Part shown: positions 1 to 8,966 of the stretch, piece after piece | Layout: each line of letters opens with the position of its first letter | Numbering within the stretch: the first letter of the stretch is position 1 | Source of the DNA: Paenibacillus_AB hodogayensis | GTDB taxonomy: Bacteria > Bacillota > Bacilli > Paenibacillales > NBRC-103111 | Length of the DNA: 64,000 nucleotides | Assembly: GCF_039536325.1 (NCBI RefSeq) | Contig: NZ_BAAAYO010000006.1 | Coordinates: 248,001-312,000, forward strand | Direction: 5' to 3' | The notes under the pieces: generated by a model | Told to the model about the DNA's origin: nothing | The model's input: only the letters and a program-made list of their open reading frames with translations | Database searches by the model: none | Program-made: the position numbers and the translations under genes

Positions 1-1251
1 ATTGGGATTTATATGATCGTTCCCTGGATCGCGACGCGAATTTTCGCTATCGGCGTATTTCGCAAAGGAAAGCTCTCCAGTCAGGTTGCCTTGACCTTCG
101 ACGACGGTCCGGACCCGGCCTACACGCCGGTTCTGCTCGATCTGCTGCGCAGGCACGGGGCGAAAGCGACCTTCTTCGTTCTCGGCTCCAAAGCCGAGCG
201 ATACCCGGACTTGATCGAGCGCATTCATCGCGACGGTCATCAGATCGGCATTCATAATTATTCCCACAAGTCGAACTGGTTTATGTCCCCCTGGACCGTT
301 CGTCGAAAACAGGCGGACCGATCGGCGGACATCGTCGCCTCCATTACCGGAACGAAGCCGGTCGTGTACCGTCCGCCATGGGGCGTTCTCAATGTGTTCG
401 ACCTGTTCCTGCTGAAGTCGTACACGGTCGTGCTGTGGTCGGTCATGCCGAAAGATTGGCGCAGCCGGGTCGGCCGGACCAAATTGAAAAGCCGTCTGCT
501 GAGTCGGATCCGCGAAGGTTCCGTCGTACTGCTGCACGACAGCGGAGATACGTTCGGCGCGGATGCGGACGCTCCCGGCTACATGCTGAATGCCCTGGAC
601 GAAGTGCTGGCGAGCATGAAGCAGCGCGGACTGGAGCCGGTTCGTGTGGACGAACTGCTGAACTCTTCCCTGAAACACCGGCTGGGACTGTTCAAGCGGG
701 TGCTCGTCAATGCGTGGATGGCTTGGGAACGCTGCTTCGTCAAGCTGTTCCATCTGAAGCTCGTCGATATCGGCAACCCGCTCGTGAAGCTGCGCGTCCG
801 CGAATACCAGGGACGGCAATCGATCGTCCTGCCCGACGGGGAGCAGATCCGCAAGGGCGATCTGGTCGCCGAGATGCATCTGGACAATTATACGCTGTTC
901 CGGCTAGGAATCGACTCGCGCAGCTCGGTGCAGCTCGCCACACAGCTCATCCGCCGAACCCGCATGCTGATGCCGGAGATCAGCAAGCTGCTGCTTACCG
1001 ACCCGCAATACCAGCACGTAAAAGGATTATATGGCATTACGATGATCCACCGCGGCTCCAAGCAGCTCGGCTTCACCGTCTTCGATTTGCCGAATGGCTG
1101 GTTCGCCCGGATGACCCGCACTTATTTGCGTCTGCTGCTTTATGTCGTGCATCCTAACGGCAAAGAGAGATTGAAGGAGAAGACGAATTTGCTGGAACCG
1201 AAAATCGTGGCGATCTCCAAAAACGAATTGAAAATTCGTTATATTGCCTGA
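1..1251 (+). CDS. Polysaccharide deacetylase with YkoP-like C-terminal domain (5' truncated by window edge)
   Basis: NodB-type deacetylase that removes acyl groups from a cell-wall or extracellular polysaccharide. The frame is open to the first base, upstream of the first ATG at 13, so the N-terminus (probably a membrane anchor) is likely missing. Visible NodB motifs are TFDDGPD (metal-binding Asp pair), HNYSH (metal His pair), YRPPWG and VLLHD. The last ~180 residues form a second domain resembling the YkoP region found after deacetylases in Bacillales; this second assignment is from memory of the family. It ends at a bidirectional terminator shared with the convergent ydcF-like gene. Confidence 0.85.
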   Translation: MGIYMIVPWIATRIFAIGVFRKGKLSSQVALTFDDGPDPAYTPVLLDLLRRHGAKATFFVLGSKAERYPDLIERIHRDGHQIGIHNYSHKSNWFMSPWTVRRKQADRSADIVASITGTKPVVYRPPWGVLNVFDLFLLKSYTVVLWSVMPKDWRSRVGRTKLKSRLLSRIREGSVVLLHDSGDTFGADADAPGYMLNALDEVLASMKQRGLEPVRVDELLNSSLKHRLGLFKRVLVNAWMAWERCFVKLFHLKLVDIGNPLVKLRVREYQGRQSIVLPDGEQIRKGDLVAEMHLDNYTLFRLGIDSRSSVQLATQLIRRTRMLMPEISKLLLTDPQYQHVKGLYGITMIHRGSKQLGFTVFDLPNGWFARMTRTYLRLLLYVVHPNGKERLKEKTNLLEPKIVAISKNELKIRYIA

Positions 1252-1296
1252 CCGTGACGGCGCCCTAAAAGTCACAGTTTGGCAAGGCGAACAATA

Positions 1297-1345
1297 AAAA
1301 CAGGCCGAGAGACTCAACCGTCGTTGAGGGCACTCGGCCTGTTTT
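1297..1345. terminator. Bidirectional rho-independent terminator
   Basis: Arm 1297-1309 (AAAACAGGCCGAG) pairs perfectly with 1333-1345 (CTCGGCCTGTTTT), with an inner CTCAAC/GTTGAG stem at 1313-1318 and 1323-1328. Flanking A and T runs give a T-tract on both strands. It lies between the convergent deacetylase and YdcF-like genes. Confidence 0.9.
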
Positions 1346-1372
1346 ATCGTTTCCCAAGCTGTCTAACAATGC

Positions 1373-1993
1373 TTAAAAAGCTGACCCGACAAGCTTCATC
1401 CGCAGCTTGTCCACAATCCATTTCGTATAGGCTAGCGTCTCTCGCACCTTGTGCCAAGGCATCCACATCACCTGCGAGTCGGTCAGCGCCACGGCCGGAT
1501 CAACAAAGCCGACGAAGCGGGCTATATCCACCGCTCTTGCTCCATGGTACTGGTGCGTCACGATGATCGGGTCGGTCCAGCCTTCCCGGTCCATAATCGC
1601 CTTGCTGAACAGTAGATTTTCGTATGTACTCGTCGCTTCCGGTTCCTCGATAACCTCATCCGCAGGAACGCCCCGTTCGATCAAATACCGCTTCATGCCT
1701 TCCGCTTCGGTGACGGTCGCGCCGTTATTGTCCAGTCCGCCCGATACGATCAGGCGATCGACCTTGCGGTCCTCATACAAAGCGTAAGCCTGGTCCAGCC
1801 GTTCGCGCAGGCCGGGACTTGGCCGGTCGTTCCAAAGCGCCGCCCCTAGCACGATAGCGGTTCGCGCCTGTGCGGACGGTGAATGAAACTGCGCCGCATG
1901 AATGAGCCACTGAATGTAGCCGACCCAGATGAGGCCGAGCGCGACTAGAACGGCGGCCAGGGACAACAGTCGGCGCCGCGTCGTTTTTAACAC
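1373..1993 (-). CDS. YdcF/SanA-like DUF218 membrane protein
   Basis: 206-residue protein with one N-terminal membrane segment (about residues 9-29) and an outward DUF218 domain. The domain starts with TAIVLGAALWNDRPSPGLRERL, split here as the typical VLGAA and RPSPGLRERLD motifs, followed by VSGG and ESTSTYEN-like EPEATSTYEN. Family members are linked to envelope barrier or peptidoglycan-lipid functions, but the reaction is unsettled. The start is GTG, read from AGGG just upstream inside the DUF402 gene; the two genes overlap by 7 bases. It is the last gene of the cyclophilin-DUF402-YdcF operon and ends at the bidirectional terminator. Confidence 0.85.
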   Translation of the reverse strand: MLKTTRRRLLSLAAVLVALGLIWVGYIQWLIHAAQFHSPSAQARTAIVLGAALWNDRPSPGLRERLDQAYALYEDRKVDRLIVSGGLDNNGATVTEAEGMKRYLIERGVPADEVIEEPEATSTYENLLFSKAIMDREGWTDPIIVTHQYHGARAVDIARFVGFVDPAVALTDSQVMWMPWHKVRETLAYTKWIVDKLRMKLVGSAF

Positions 1994-2559
1994 TTTACAC
2001 CCTTCACAAGCTCGTCCAGATGCTTATCGGCCACAAGCAGCAAGTCGAACGAGCCTTTCCGGTACTCGTCCATCACCAGATTGGCCGTCCGCCATGCCAG
2101 CTCGCCGTCCTTCTCGGCCAGCTCGCCGCGCCGCACCGCATCCTCGAGCCGGTCCTGATGCAGGACGAACAACTGACGGTTCGGCAGGACGACAAGGCTC
2201 AGATACAGATCGTCATACCAAGGAACGCCTTTGACCGTGACTCCCTGGCTCTTGCAGATCGTGATGGTGTGCTGCACGATGCGGTTGCGCTCGTCGTAGA
2301 TAGAGGTCACGTTATAGTTCGCGTGCTCGGGAAACAGCTGCAGCCACGTATAGCCGGACCCCGCGACACAGATTTTGTTGCGATCGTACTGCTTGTACAA
2401 TGGCTCCTTCACCTTGCGCAGCTTCACCAGCGTCACCGTGCCGGAAAATCCGATCGTCCGGACCGATACGACCGTAATATCCTCTTCCTCGATCTTCCCC
2501 CATTCGTTTCGATCCGCATATTTTCGAATCAACTCGCTCTCAACCTCCCCAATCGTCAT
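1987..2559 (-). CDS. DUF402 domain protein
   Basis: 190 residues. The second half carries the DUF402 pattern: YDERNRIVQHTI, then WYDDLYLSLVVLPNR, then LHQDRLEDAVRRGEL. The fold is related to FomD and to the S. aureus nucleoside diphosphatase family, so phosphohydrolase activity on nucleotides is possible but not shown here. It follows the cyclophilin gene by 10 bases and overlaps the YdcF-like gene by 7, so the three are co-transcribed. The ATG at 2559 has only a weak ribosome binding site, consistent with translational coupling to the cyclophilin gene. Confidence 0.75.
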   Translation of the reverse strand: MTIGEVESELIRKYADRNEWGKIEEEDITVVSVRTIGFSGTVTLVKLRKVKEPLYKQYDRNKICVAGSGYTWLQLFPEHANYNVTSIYDERNRIVQHTITICKSQGVTVKGVPWYDDLYLSLVVLPNRQLFVLHQDRLEDAVRRGELAEKDGELAWRTANLVMDEYRKGSFDLLLVADKHLDELVKGVKC

Positions 2560-2569
2560 ATAAAGCCCG

Positions 2570-3220
2570 TCACTTCTCGGATATGTCGATTTTGTTGATT
2601 TTCACCTCCTTCGTAGGGGCGCTTTCCTCCCCGCTCGCTCCGACCTTCACCGGCGTGGCGGCAATTTTCTGAACGATATCCATCCCGGAGGTCACTTGTC
2701 CGAAAATCGCATATCCTGGTTTCTGATTCAAGTTCGCGCAGGTTGCTCCCGTGCAAATAAAAAACTGGCTGCCGCCCGAATTTGGCTTTCCCGTATTCGC
2801 CATCGCCACGATGCCTGGATCGTACTTACGGGTCGTCTTCAGCTCGTCCTCGATCGTGTAGCCCGGTCCGCCCATTCCGGTTCCGGTCGGGTCGCCGGTC
2901 TGAATCATGAAACTTTTGACAATCCGGTGGAACACGACGTTGTCGTAAAAGCCTTGCTTGGACAGGAATACGAAGTTATTGACCGTCTTCGGCGCGGTGT
3001 CGTTGAACAGGCTGACCGTAAACTTGCCCTCCGTCGTATCGAATACCGCCTCGTATTTCTTGTCCGCCTTCAGTGCCATTGCCGGCGGCGCGCTCCAGCT
3101 TTTCTCGCCGATTTTGCCCTTCGGCGCGCCGCTGCCGCTGCCGCCACCGCAGCCGACCAGCGTCAACGCCAGCGCCCCTGCCAGCGCGGCGGCCTTCCAT
3201 GTCCGGTATGTGTGGAACAA
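2570..3220 (-). CDS. Cyclophilin-type peptidyl-prolyl isomerase lipoprotein
   Basis: Extracytoplasmic folding catalyst for peptidyl-prolyl bonds. A TTG start at 3220 is chosen because GGGAGAG lies 7 bases upstream. This gives a clean lipoprotein signal (WKAAALAGALALTLVGC, lipobox LVGC) in a 216-residue product. Cyclophilin motifs follow: FHRIVKSFMIQTGDPTGTG, SQFFICT and YAIFGQV. The frame stays open far upstream into the ABC gene region but reads as nonsense there. It is the first gene of the operon, with its own sigma-A-type promoter at 3272-3301. Confidence 0.9.
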   Translation of the reverse strand: MFHTYRTWKAAALAGALALTLVGCGGGSGSGAPKGKIGEKSWSAPPAMALKADKKYEAVFDTTEGKFTVSLFNDTAPKTVNNFVFLSKQGFYDNVVFHRIVKSFMIQTGDPTGTGMGGPGYTIEDELKTTRKYDPGIVAMANTGKPNSGGSQFFICTGATCANLNQKPGYAIFGQVTSGMDIVQKIAATPVKVGASGEESAPTKEVKINKIDISEK

Positions 3221-3271
3221 CCCGCATCTCTCCCTTGTCGATGTGCATCTCGTGCTCGTTTCTCGCACCAA

Positions 3272-3301
3272 ATTATACCACTTGATTGCCGGGCCGATCA
3301 A
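3272..3301 (-). promoter_or_regulatory. Sigma-A promoter for the cyclophilin operon
   Basis: On the minus strand, TTGATC (3301-3296) is followed after 18 bases by a perfect TATAAT (3277-3272), about 50 bases before the TTG start of the cyclophilin gene. It sits between that gene and the terminator of the preceding ABC operon. Confidence 0.7.
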
Positions 3302-3320
3302 ATGCGCGAAGTTTTTGCGT

Positions 3321-3350
3321 ATGCCAAAAGCCCCGCGGCCGGCGGGGCTT
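3321..3350 (-). terminator. Rho-independent terminator of the ABC export operon
   Basis: AAGCCCCGC (3328-3336) pairs with GCGGGGCTT (3342-3350) across a 5-base loop. On the minus strand the stem is followed by TTTTGGC. It lies 20 bases after the stop of the ABC ATPase gene at 3370. Confidence 0.8.
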
Positions 3351-3369
3351 GGGCAAACAGGCGCCTTTC

Positions 3370-4263
3370 TCACTTGACCAGCTTGTCGTCGGCCGGCGGC
3401 AGCAGGACGATTTTCCCGTCCTCCACCGTCACGACCATTTTGTTCGTATTTTTCATGCCGACCGCATCCAAATAATTGGCGGGAATTTGCAGCCTGCCGG
3501 CTTTGTCGAGAATGGCGTATTCCACATGCGTCTCTTCCCGCGCCGCCGCGCCCTGCTCCATCTCCGCCAGCTCGTCGGCATACGAGCGGCTGCGGATAAA
3601 TTCGGACGACGTCTTGCCGTCGCGGATTGCCACAACGCGGTCGACCTTCCGGGCTAGAAGCGGATCGTGGGTGACGATCACGACCGTGAGGCCGAGCGAG
3701 CGGTTCAACTCGCGAAACAGATCCAGAATCTGGTTGGCCATCTTCGTATCGAGCGATCCGGTCGGTTCGTCCGCCAGCAGCAGCCGGGGATGGTTGGCAA
3801 GCGCAATCGCGATCGCTACGCGCTGCTGCTCGCCCCCGGATAGCTGGTGCAGTTTGTTGCGGATCCGGTGGCTCAAGCCTACGGCATCCAGCAGCTCGAT
3901 TGCGCGCTGCCGGCGTCGCCGCCCCTGCAGCAGAATGGGCAACTCGACATTTTCCAGCGCGGTCAAGTAAGGAATCAAGTTGCGCGCGTTGTTCTGCCAG
4001 ACGAAGCCGACCGTTTCCCGCTTGTATTTCACGATATCTTTCTCGGTAAATTTCAGCAAATCTTTGCCGTCGACGACCAGATTGCCCGCGGAAGGCCGGT
4101 CGAGACCGCCGAGCATGTTCAACAGCGTCGACTTGCCGCTGCCGCTGTTGCCGATAATCGCCATCAGCTCGCCGGGCTCTACATGGAGATCGAGCCCTTG
4201 GAGCGCCACGACCTCCAGATCGGCCACCTTGTATATTTTCACCAGATTGTCGCAATGGATCAT
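3370..4263 (-). CDS. ABC transporter ATPase (MacB/LolD type) with C-terminal AbrB-like domain
   Basis: 297-residue cytoplasmic ATPase. Walker A is GNSGSGKST (38-46), followed by the Q-loop FVWQNN, signature LSGGEQQR (141-148), Walker B LLLADEP and switch H in VTHD. The ATPase core ends near 220. Residues 247-290 read YAILDKAGRLQIPANYLDAV followed by VEDGKIVLLPP, which resembles a SpoVT/AbrB swapped-hairpin DNA-binding unit and is not normal in this ATPase family. It is the last gene of a four-gene export operon, 4 bases after the permease, and probably pairs with one half of that permease. Its function could be antimicrobial-peptide or lipid efflux; the substrate is unknown. Confidence 0.88.
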   Translation of the reverse strand: MIHCDNLVKIYKVADLEVVALQGLDLHVEPGELMAIIGNSGSGKSTLLNMLGGLDRPSAGNLVVDGKDLLKFTEKDIVKYKRETVGFVWQNNARNLIPYLTALENVELPILLQGRRRRQRAIELLDAVGLSHRIRNKLHQLSGGEQQRVAIAIALANHPRLLLADEPTGSLDTKMANQILDLFRELNRSLGLTVVIVTHDPLLARKVDRVVAIRDGKTSSEFIRSRSYADELAEMEQGAAAREETHVEYAILDKAGRLQIPANYLDAVGMKNTNKMVVTVEDGKIVLLPPADDKLVK

Positions 4264-4267
4264 CAGT

Positions 4268-7153
4268 CTAATCCTCCCCCAGCTTGACGGCCTGATGGAT
4301 TTTGATCCGCGAGAGAAGATAGCCCAGTATGCATAGACCGATGGCGATCATCGCCGTTACGATCAAGTACAGCCGGGTCGAATCGGAAGGGTCGACCATG
4401 ACTTGAAACGGCGGTACCTGGGTGGTCGGATTGAACGACAGCTGGAACAACGGCACGTACAGCAGGCTCGTCACGCTGCCGATGCCCGCTCCGAGCAGGA
4501 AGGCCGCTCCGGACGTCAGTATTTGCTCCGTGATGAGCATGCCGATCAATTGGGGGAAGGAGATGCCGACCGCCCGCAGGATGCCGTATTGCAGCACGCG
4601 CCCGTTCAAGGACAGCACCCAGTACAACAGGAAACCGAAAAAGCTGATGACAACACTGATCAAAAACCCGAGCGTCATCACCCCGTTGATCGCCATCTGG
4701 AACGGATCGTTTTTCGCCTGCGTCATCTCGTAACCGGTATCCATGAAGCTCTCGATCGGAAAGTCTTTCTCGTTCAAAGCATCGTTGAACGTTTGCTTGG
4801 CGTTCGGTTCGTCCTTCAGATGAATCCATACCTGATACGGCTCCAGAGCGATCGCGCTCTGGATATAGCTCAGATGGCCGACGACGAGCTTGGGCAGATC
4901 CGGCTTCTTGCCGCCGCTGGCGGGCTGAGACGGATTCGGGTTGAACGTCGGCCAGTAATCGACGATGCCGTATATGGTGAACGGCTTGTAGGAGACCCCG
5001 TTCCAGCCGACGTTAATCGAATCTCCTTCCTTCACGCCCATCTGCTCGGCCATCGTACGCGAGACGAGCACCGCGGACGGCTCTGTCGAGATCAAGTTCA
5101 AATAGTCGTAAAAATGATGATCGAGCAGGCCGTCCTTCACGTACGCCGTCAGGCCGAAATCATCCGTGTCGATCCCCATCAGTTTGATTTTGGACGAACT
5201 TTTGCCTAGTTGGGCGATTGCGTCGTCCTTGACGAACACTTTAGCCGCTTGAGCAACGCCCGGCAGCTCGCCGAACACCTGGAACGGCGGCTCCGTATAT
5301 TGCACCCGCTTCGGCGGGGCAATCGGGGTGGACGGCGCCGGCGTCTCCCCTTCCCCGGCCGGCTCCTCGCCTCCGCCCATCATCGGGGGCGGCGCGTCGT
5401 TTTCCCATTTCACGTTCAGGACGATATCGGTGCCATTCTTGTACTTCACCTTCTCCAGCGTATTGCTGTTCATCGTCCGCGCGGCGCTGGCGCTGAACAG
5501 TCCCGTGGCAAGCGTAATCATCAGAAACACCATCAGGAAGCTGTACTGATTGCTCGAACGGCCGACTTGGATCAGCGTCGAATACAAGGAGGGCGGCCAT
5601 ATTTTGCGGCCCAGCCCGTACACGAGCCGAATGAACAGCGGGTACACCCGCAGCAGCAGCAGCCCGAGGCCTAGCGTGAACAGAGCAGGCACGAGAAACA
5701 GCAGCGGATCGACCTTGAAGTTGGCCGAATCGAGGCCGAGCGACTGCAGATCGGTCATGCGCCGCTTGAAGCTTTGCAGTCCATACAGGGCGACGCCGAG
5801 CAGGGCGACGTCGATGAAATATTTATGCCAAAACGACATCTTGGTCATTCTCGCCATCTGCTGCTTATGGCCGACGATCGAGGCGCGCGTCGCCAGAAAG
5901 GCTGGAATGAGCGTCATCAGCAGCGAAAACCCGACCGCGTACAGCGCATACTTGTAAGCCGTGGCATTGACCTCCACAAGCAGCGCCGACCGCTGCACGA
6001 ACTCCAGGAAGCCGTTGGAGGCTCCGAGCATGTTCGTGAGGGCCATGCCCGCGTAAGGGCCGACCGCATAGGCGATCGCACCGAGCATGAGCCCTTCGAT
6101 CACATAGCTGAGCAAAATTTGCAAACGGCTCGCCCCGCGGCTGCGCAGCACGGCGATCTCCGTCTTCTGCCTGTCGACGATCAGATTGGACACCATGAAC
6201 AGGTAGAAGCCGAGCATAATCATGACGGGCACGTTCAAGGACCACAGCATGACGCGCAGCTGCTCCTGGCGGTCCATATATTTCGAGATGACGCCGAGCG
6301 CGGGCGCCTTTAACGCTTGGCTGGTGAACGTATTCGAGACGAAGCCGTCGATGCGCTGATGCGTCGTTATGAACGAACCGATCGTGTCCATGTTCATCCG
6401 CGAATAATCCAATGCGAAATACCAGAAGCCGGCCCGCACGGAAATAGCGTCCCCGCCGGTAATGTACTTCTCGAATACGTCGTAGTTCATAATAAACGAC
6501 CGTCCGTAGCTTTCGAGCGGCGTATTCCAGAACAGGTCGTGCTCGTCTTTCGGATTGATGACGCCGACCGGCTTGACCGTAATCGGGTTCGGGACCCGTT
6601 CGTCCTCGATCACGAACTCGTTGCCGAGCACCATCTTCAGCTGCGCCAAAGCGCTTTCCACGACAAGCACCTCGAATACGCCGTTTACCGGTTCCTTTGC
6701 CGGCATGACGCCGTCCACCAGCTTCACATGCTGCTCGAAATCGGTCAGGGCGACGATGTCCACATTCCGTTTGACGGTGGCATCCACCCGCTCCTTGTCC
6801 TTTGGCGTGAAAGCAAACGAATCGGTGCCCCGTTCCCGGACATATTCCAGCACCGGCAGATGGAAGCGGGGGCCTATCGATTGCATGAATTGGTCGACGC
6901 TGCGTGCGCTGTCCCCGTTCTCCTTGGGCGTTTCGCCGGTCAGAAAAATACCCGTACGGTGAGTCAGCGGATACGCGCCCGACGTCACCTGGTAGTTTTC
7001 CAACTCCTTGACCAGCATGCGCTGCAAAATCGCTTCGGTATAAATCGGCATGCTGCTGACGAGCGCCACCGACAGCACCAGGCCGAACAGCAGGCTGAGC
7101 TCCAGCCATTTGTTTTTCAGCATTTTGCGAAAAATCATTACTAGAATGGCCAC
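4268..7153 (-). CDS. Large FtsX/MacB-family ABC permease with two FtsX units
   Basis: 961-residue membrane permease. There is one membrane segment at the N-terminus (about 12-34), a first extracellular domain (~40-300), a first FtsX-like four-helix unit (~300-460), further helices (~480-560), a second large extracellular domain (~560-825), and a second FtsX unit (~835-955). This looks like two MacB/LolC-type permeases fused in tandem. The second extracellular domain has a proline/glycine-rich stretch with MMGGGEEP near its start. The GTG start at 7153 has AAGGAGG 10 bases upstream. It lies between the adaptor lipoprotein and the second ATPase and probably forms the membrane part of a tripartite-like exporter. 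Confidence 0.88.
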   Translation of the reverse strand: MAILVMIFRKMLKNKWLELSLLFGLVLSVALVSSMPIYTEAILQRMLVKELENYQVTSGAYPLTHRTGIFLTGETPKENGDSARSVDQFMQSIGPRFHLPVLEYVRERGTDSFAFTPKDKERVDATVKRNVDIVALTDFEQHVKLVDGVMPAKEPVNGVFEVLVVESALAQLKMVLGNEFVIEDERVPNPITVKPVGVINPKDEHDLFWNTPLESYGRSFIMNYDVFEKYITGGDAISVRAGFWYFALDYSRMNMDTIGSFITTHQRIDGFVSNTFTSQALKAPALGVISKYMDRQEQLRVMLWSLNVPVMIMLGFYLFMVSNLIVDRQKTEIAVLRSRGASRLQILLSYVIEGLMLGAIAYAVGPYAGMALTNMLGASNGFLEFVQRSALLVEVNATAYKYALYAVGFSLLMTLIPAFLATRASIVGHKQQMARMTKMSFWHKYFIDVALLGVALYGLQSFKRRMTDLQSLGLDSANFKVDPLLFLVPALFTLGLGLLLLRVYPLFIRLVYGLGRKIWPPSLYSTLIQVGRSSNQYSFLMVFLMITLATGLFSASAARTMNSNTLEKVKYKNGTDIVLNVKWENDAPPPMMGGGEEPAGEGETPAPSTPIAPPKRVQYTEPPFQVFGELPGVAQAAKVFVKDDAIAQLGKSSSKIKLMGIDTDDFGLTAYVKDGLLDHHFYDYLNLISTEPSAVLVSRTMAEQMGVKEGDSINVGWNGVSYKPFTIYGIVDYWPTFNPNPSQPASGGKKPDLPKLVVGHLSYIQSAIALEPYQVWIHLKDEPNAKQTFNDALNEKDFPIESFMDTGYEMTQAKNDPFQMAINGVMTLGFLISVVISFFGFLLYWVLSLNGRVLQYGILRAVGISFPQLIGMLITEQILTSGAAFLLGAGIGSVTSLLYVPLFQLSFNPTTQVPPFQVMVDPSDSTRLYLIVTAMIAIGLCILGYLLSRIKIHQAVKLGED

Positions 7154-7225
7154 GTAATGCGGTCCTCCTTTCGAGGCTTCGGGCTGAAAGCGGGGCTGCC
7201 CGCCGGAGCGCGTCCCGCCCGTATG

Positions 7226-8251
7226 TTACTGGAGGATCAGCTTCTGGCCTTCCTTGAGACCGTTGACGATCTCCACGCCGTCCGCGGTTTCGAGACCTTT
7301 CTCCACGTCGACCTCCTTGAGGCTGTCCCCGTCCAGAACCTTCACGTAATTGCGGCCCAAATATTGGGCTATCGCCCGTTGAGGGACGAGCAGCACGTTT
7401 TCCTTCACACGCGTCACGATCTGGATATCGGCCGTCGAGCCGAGCGTCATCGCTTCGACCGGATTTTGCACCTCGATGTATACCGTCTTCGCGTACTTGT
7501 CCGCCAGCTGCTTGTTGTCCGTGGGCGGCGTATTGGACGGAGCCTGTACGACCTTCCCGGCCAGCTTCGCGCCTTTGAAGGTGACGTCGACCGCAATGCC
7601 GGCCTGCACCTCCAGCATATCGCCCGTGTTTCCGGACGTATAGGCAAGACGAATGGCCTTCGGATCGGAAACGATGACGTACGTTTTGTTCTGCTGCACG
7701 GAATCGCCGGGTTTGGCGGCTTCGACGAAGGTGACCCTGCCGTCCATCTGCGCCCGCATGATTTTGCCCTCGACCGCCTTGCGGGCGTCCTCGAGCCGCG
7801 CTGTGGCGATTTCCAGCTCCATTACGCGGATTTTCATTTTGTTGACGTCCTGGGTCGTCTTGGCCTGCTCCAGGTTGTATTTGGCCTGCTCGTAATCGCG
7901 CTCCTTTTCTTTCAGCACGATTGCGGAGTCGCCAGCATCGAGCACGATCAGCGGATCGCCTTTCTTGACCGGCGCGTCCTTGATCACGAGCACCTCCTGA
8001 ATTCTGCCGGTCGTACCGGTAAACTCGTGATTTTTCACCTGGGTCGATTCGACCGTCGCCACGCCGCTGATTTTTTTTGTAGCCGTTCCTTTCTTGACTT
8101 CGGCGACCTCATAGTTTTCCTTGACCGGCTTGACAAGCGGAGGCTTGAGCGGTTCGTCCTCTTTCGGAATGAGCGAGCAGCCGGAGCAGGCAACCGCGAC
8201 AAGCGCAGCCAGGCAGGCTCGGCGAGCGAATGTTTTACCCTTGATCGACAA
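7226..8251 (-). CDS. HlyD/MacA-like efflux adaptor lipoprotein
   Basis: About 341 residues, with a lipoprotein signal (CLAALVAVACSGC) and the membrane-fusion-protein layout: lipoyl-type halves around residues 60-100 and 150-180, a coiled coil between them (KEKERDYEQAKYNLEQAKTT), then beta-barrel domains. It would sit outside the membrane and hand substrate on from the FtsX permease. An ATG at 8260 directly abuts GGAGG, which is too close. A TTG nine bases later (8251) has correct spacing and is preferred. The gene overlaps the upstream ATPase gene, so translation is probably coupled. Confidence 0.85.
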   Translation of the reverse strand: MSIKGKTFARRACLAALVAVACSGCSLIPKEDEPLKPPLVKPVKENYEVAEVKKGTATKKISGVATVESTQVKNHEFTGTTGRIQEVLVIKDAPVKKGDPLIVLDAGDSAIVLKEKERDYEQAKYNLEQAKTTQDVNKMKIRVMELEIATARLEDARKAVEGKIMRAQMDGRVTFVEAAKPGDSVQQNKTYVIVSDPKAIRLAYTSGNTGDMLEVQAGIAVDVTFKGAKLAGKVVQAPSNTPPTDNKQLADKYAKTVYIEVQNPVEAMTLGSTADIQIVTRVKENVLLVPQRAIAQYLGRNYVKVLDGDSLKEVDVEKGLETADGVEIVNGLKEGQKLILQ

Positions 8252-8966
8252 TTTGCCCATCCTCCAATGCGTAGACCTGATCGACGATCTCCATGATCGC
8301 CGGATCGTGAGTTGTGATGACGATCGTCATGCCTTCCTGCTGCACCAGATCCTTGAAAATTTTAATAATCTGCAGACCCATCTTACTGTCAAGCTCCGCT
8401 GTCGGCTCGTCGGCAAGCAGCAGCTTGGGCCGATGCGCGATCGCTCTGGCGATAGCCGTCCTCTGCTGCTCCCCGCCCGACAGTTCGAACGGACGGTGGT
8501 TCATGCGCGCCTTCAGTCCGACGCTGTCCAAAGCCCGTTCGGCCAGCTCGCGGTGCCGCTTGACAGGCACGCCGGCGATGCGCAAGCCGAATTCGACGTT
8601 CTCGTAAGCGGACATGAGCGGCATCAGCGCGAACGACTGAAAAATAAAGCCCATCTGGATGCGGCGCAGCTCGTTGCGCTTCTTCTCGCCCAGCGTCGTT
8701 ATTTCTTGGCCGCAAAAATAAATGGCTCCTTCGTTCGGTACGTCGAGCGCGCCCAGCATATTAATGAGCGTCGTCTTCCCCGACCCGCTCCTTCCCTTCA
8801 AGGCGACCAGCCGCCCGTACGGAATCGATAGGTTGGCTCCCTTCAAGGCATGTACCGCCGCGCCGCCGCGTCCGAATGTCCGTCTGATCCCGACCGCCTT
8901 CAAAATCGGATCGCTGTCTTGCGTCGGATCGTAAAGCGCCATATCCCCTTTGCGCACCGTATCCAT
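8235..8966 (-). CDS. ABC transporter ATPase (MacB/LolD type), first gene of the export operon
   Basis: 243-residue ATPase from an ATG at 8966 with GGGTGG 5 bases upstream; an upstream open frame to 9083 is not needed. Motifs are Walker A GRSGSGKTT, Q-loop FIFQSF, signature LSGGEQQR, Walker B LLLADEPT and the switch histidine in TTHD. Unlike the second ATPase of the operon it has no C-terminal extension. The presence of two different ATPases with one double-length permease suggests a heterodimeric ATPase pair. It is divergent from the YmaF gene. Confidence 0.88.
   Translation of the reverse strand: MDTVRKGDMALYDPTQDSDPILKAVGIRRTFGRGGAAVHALKGANLSIPYGRLVALKGRSGSGKTTLINMLGALDVPNEGAIYFCGQEITTLGEKKRNELRRIQMGFIFQSFALMPLMSAYENVEFGLRIAGVPVKRHRELAERALDSVGLKARMNHRPFELSGGEQQRTAIARAIAHRPKLLLADEPTAELDSKMGLQIIKIFKDLVQQEGMTIVITTHDPAIMEIVDQVYALEDGQIVDQG

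Noticed and set aside
3221..4255. Upstream extension of the cyclophilin frame to give a 561-residue fusion
   Set aside because: The extension lies out of frame across the real ABC ATPase gene and a terminator, reads as Arg-rich nonsense, and a TTG start with a good ribosome binding site gives a complete lipoprotein.
5865..7109. 414-codon frame overlapping the permease gene
   Set aside because: It is on the same strand but in a different frame from a permease with clear membrane helices; composition is Arg/Ala-rich without motifs.
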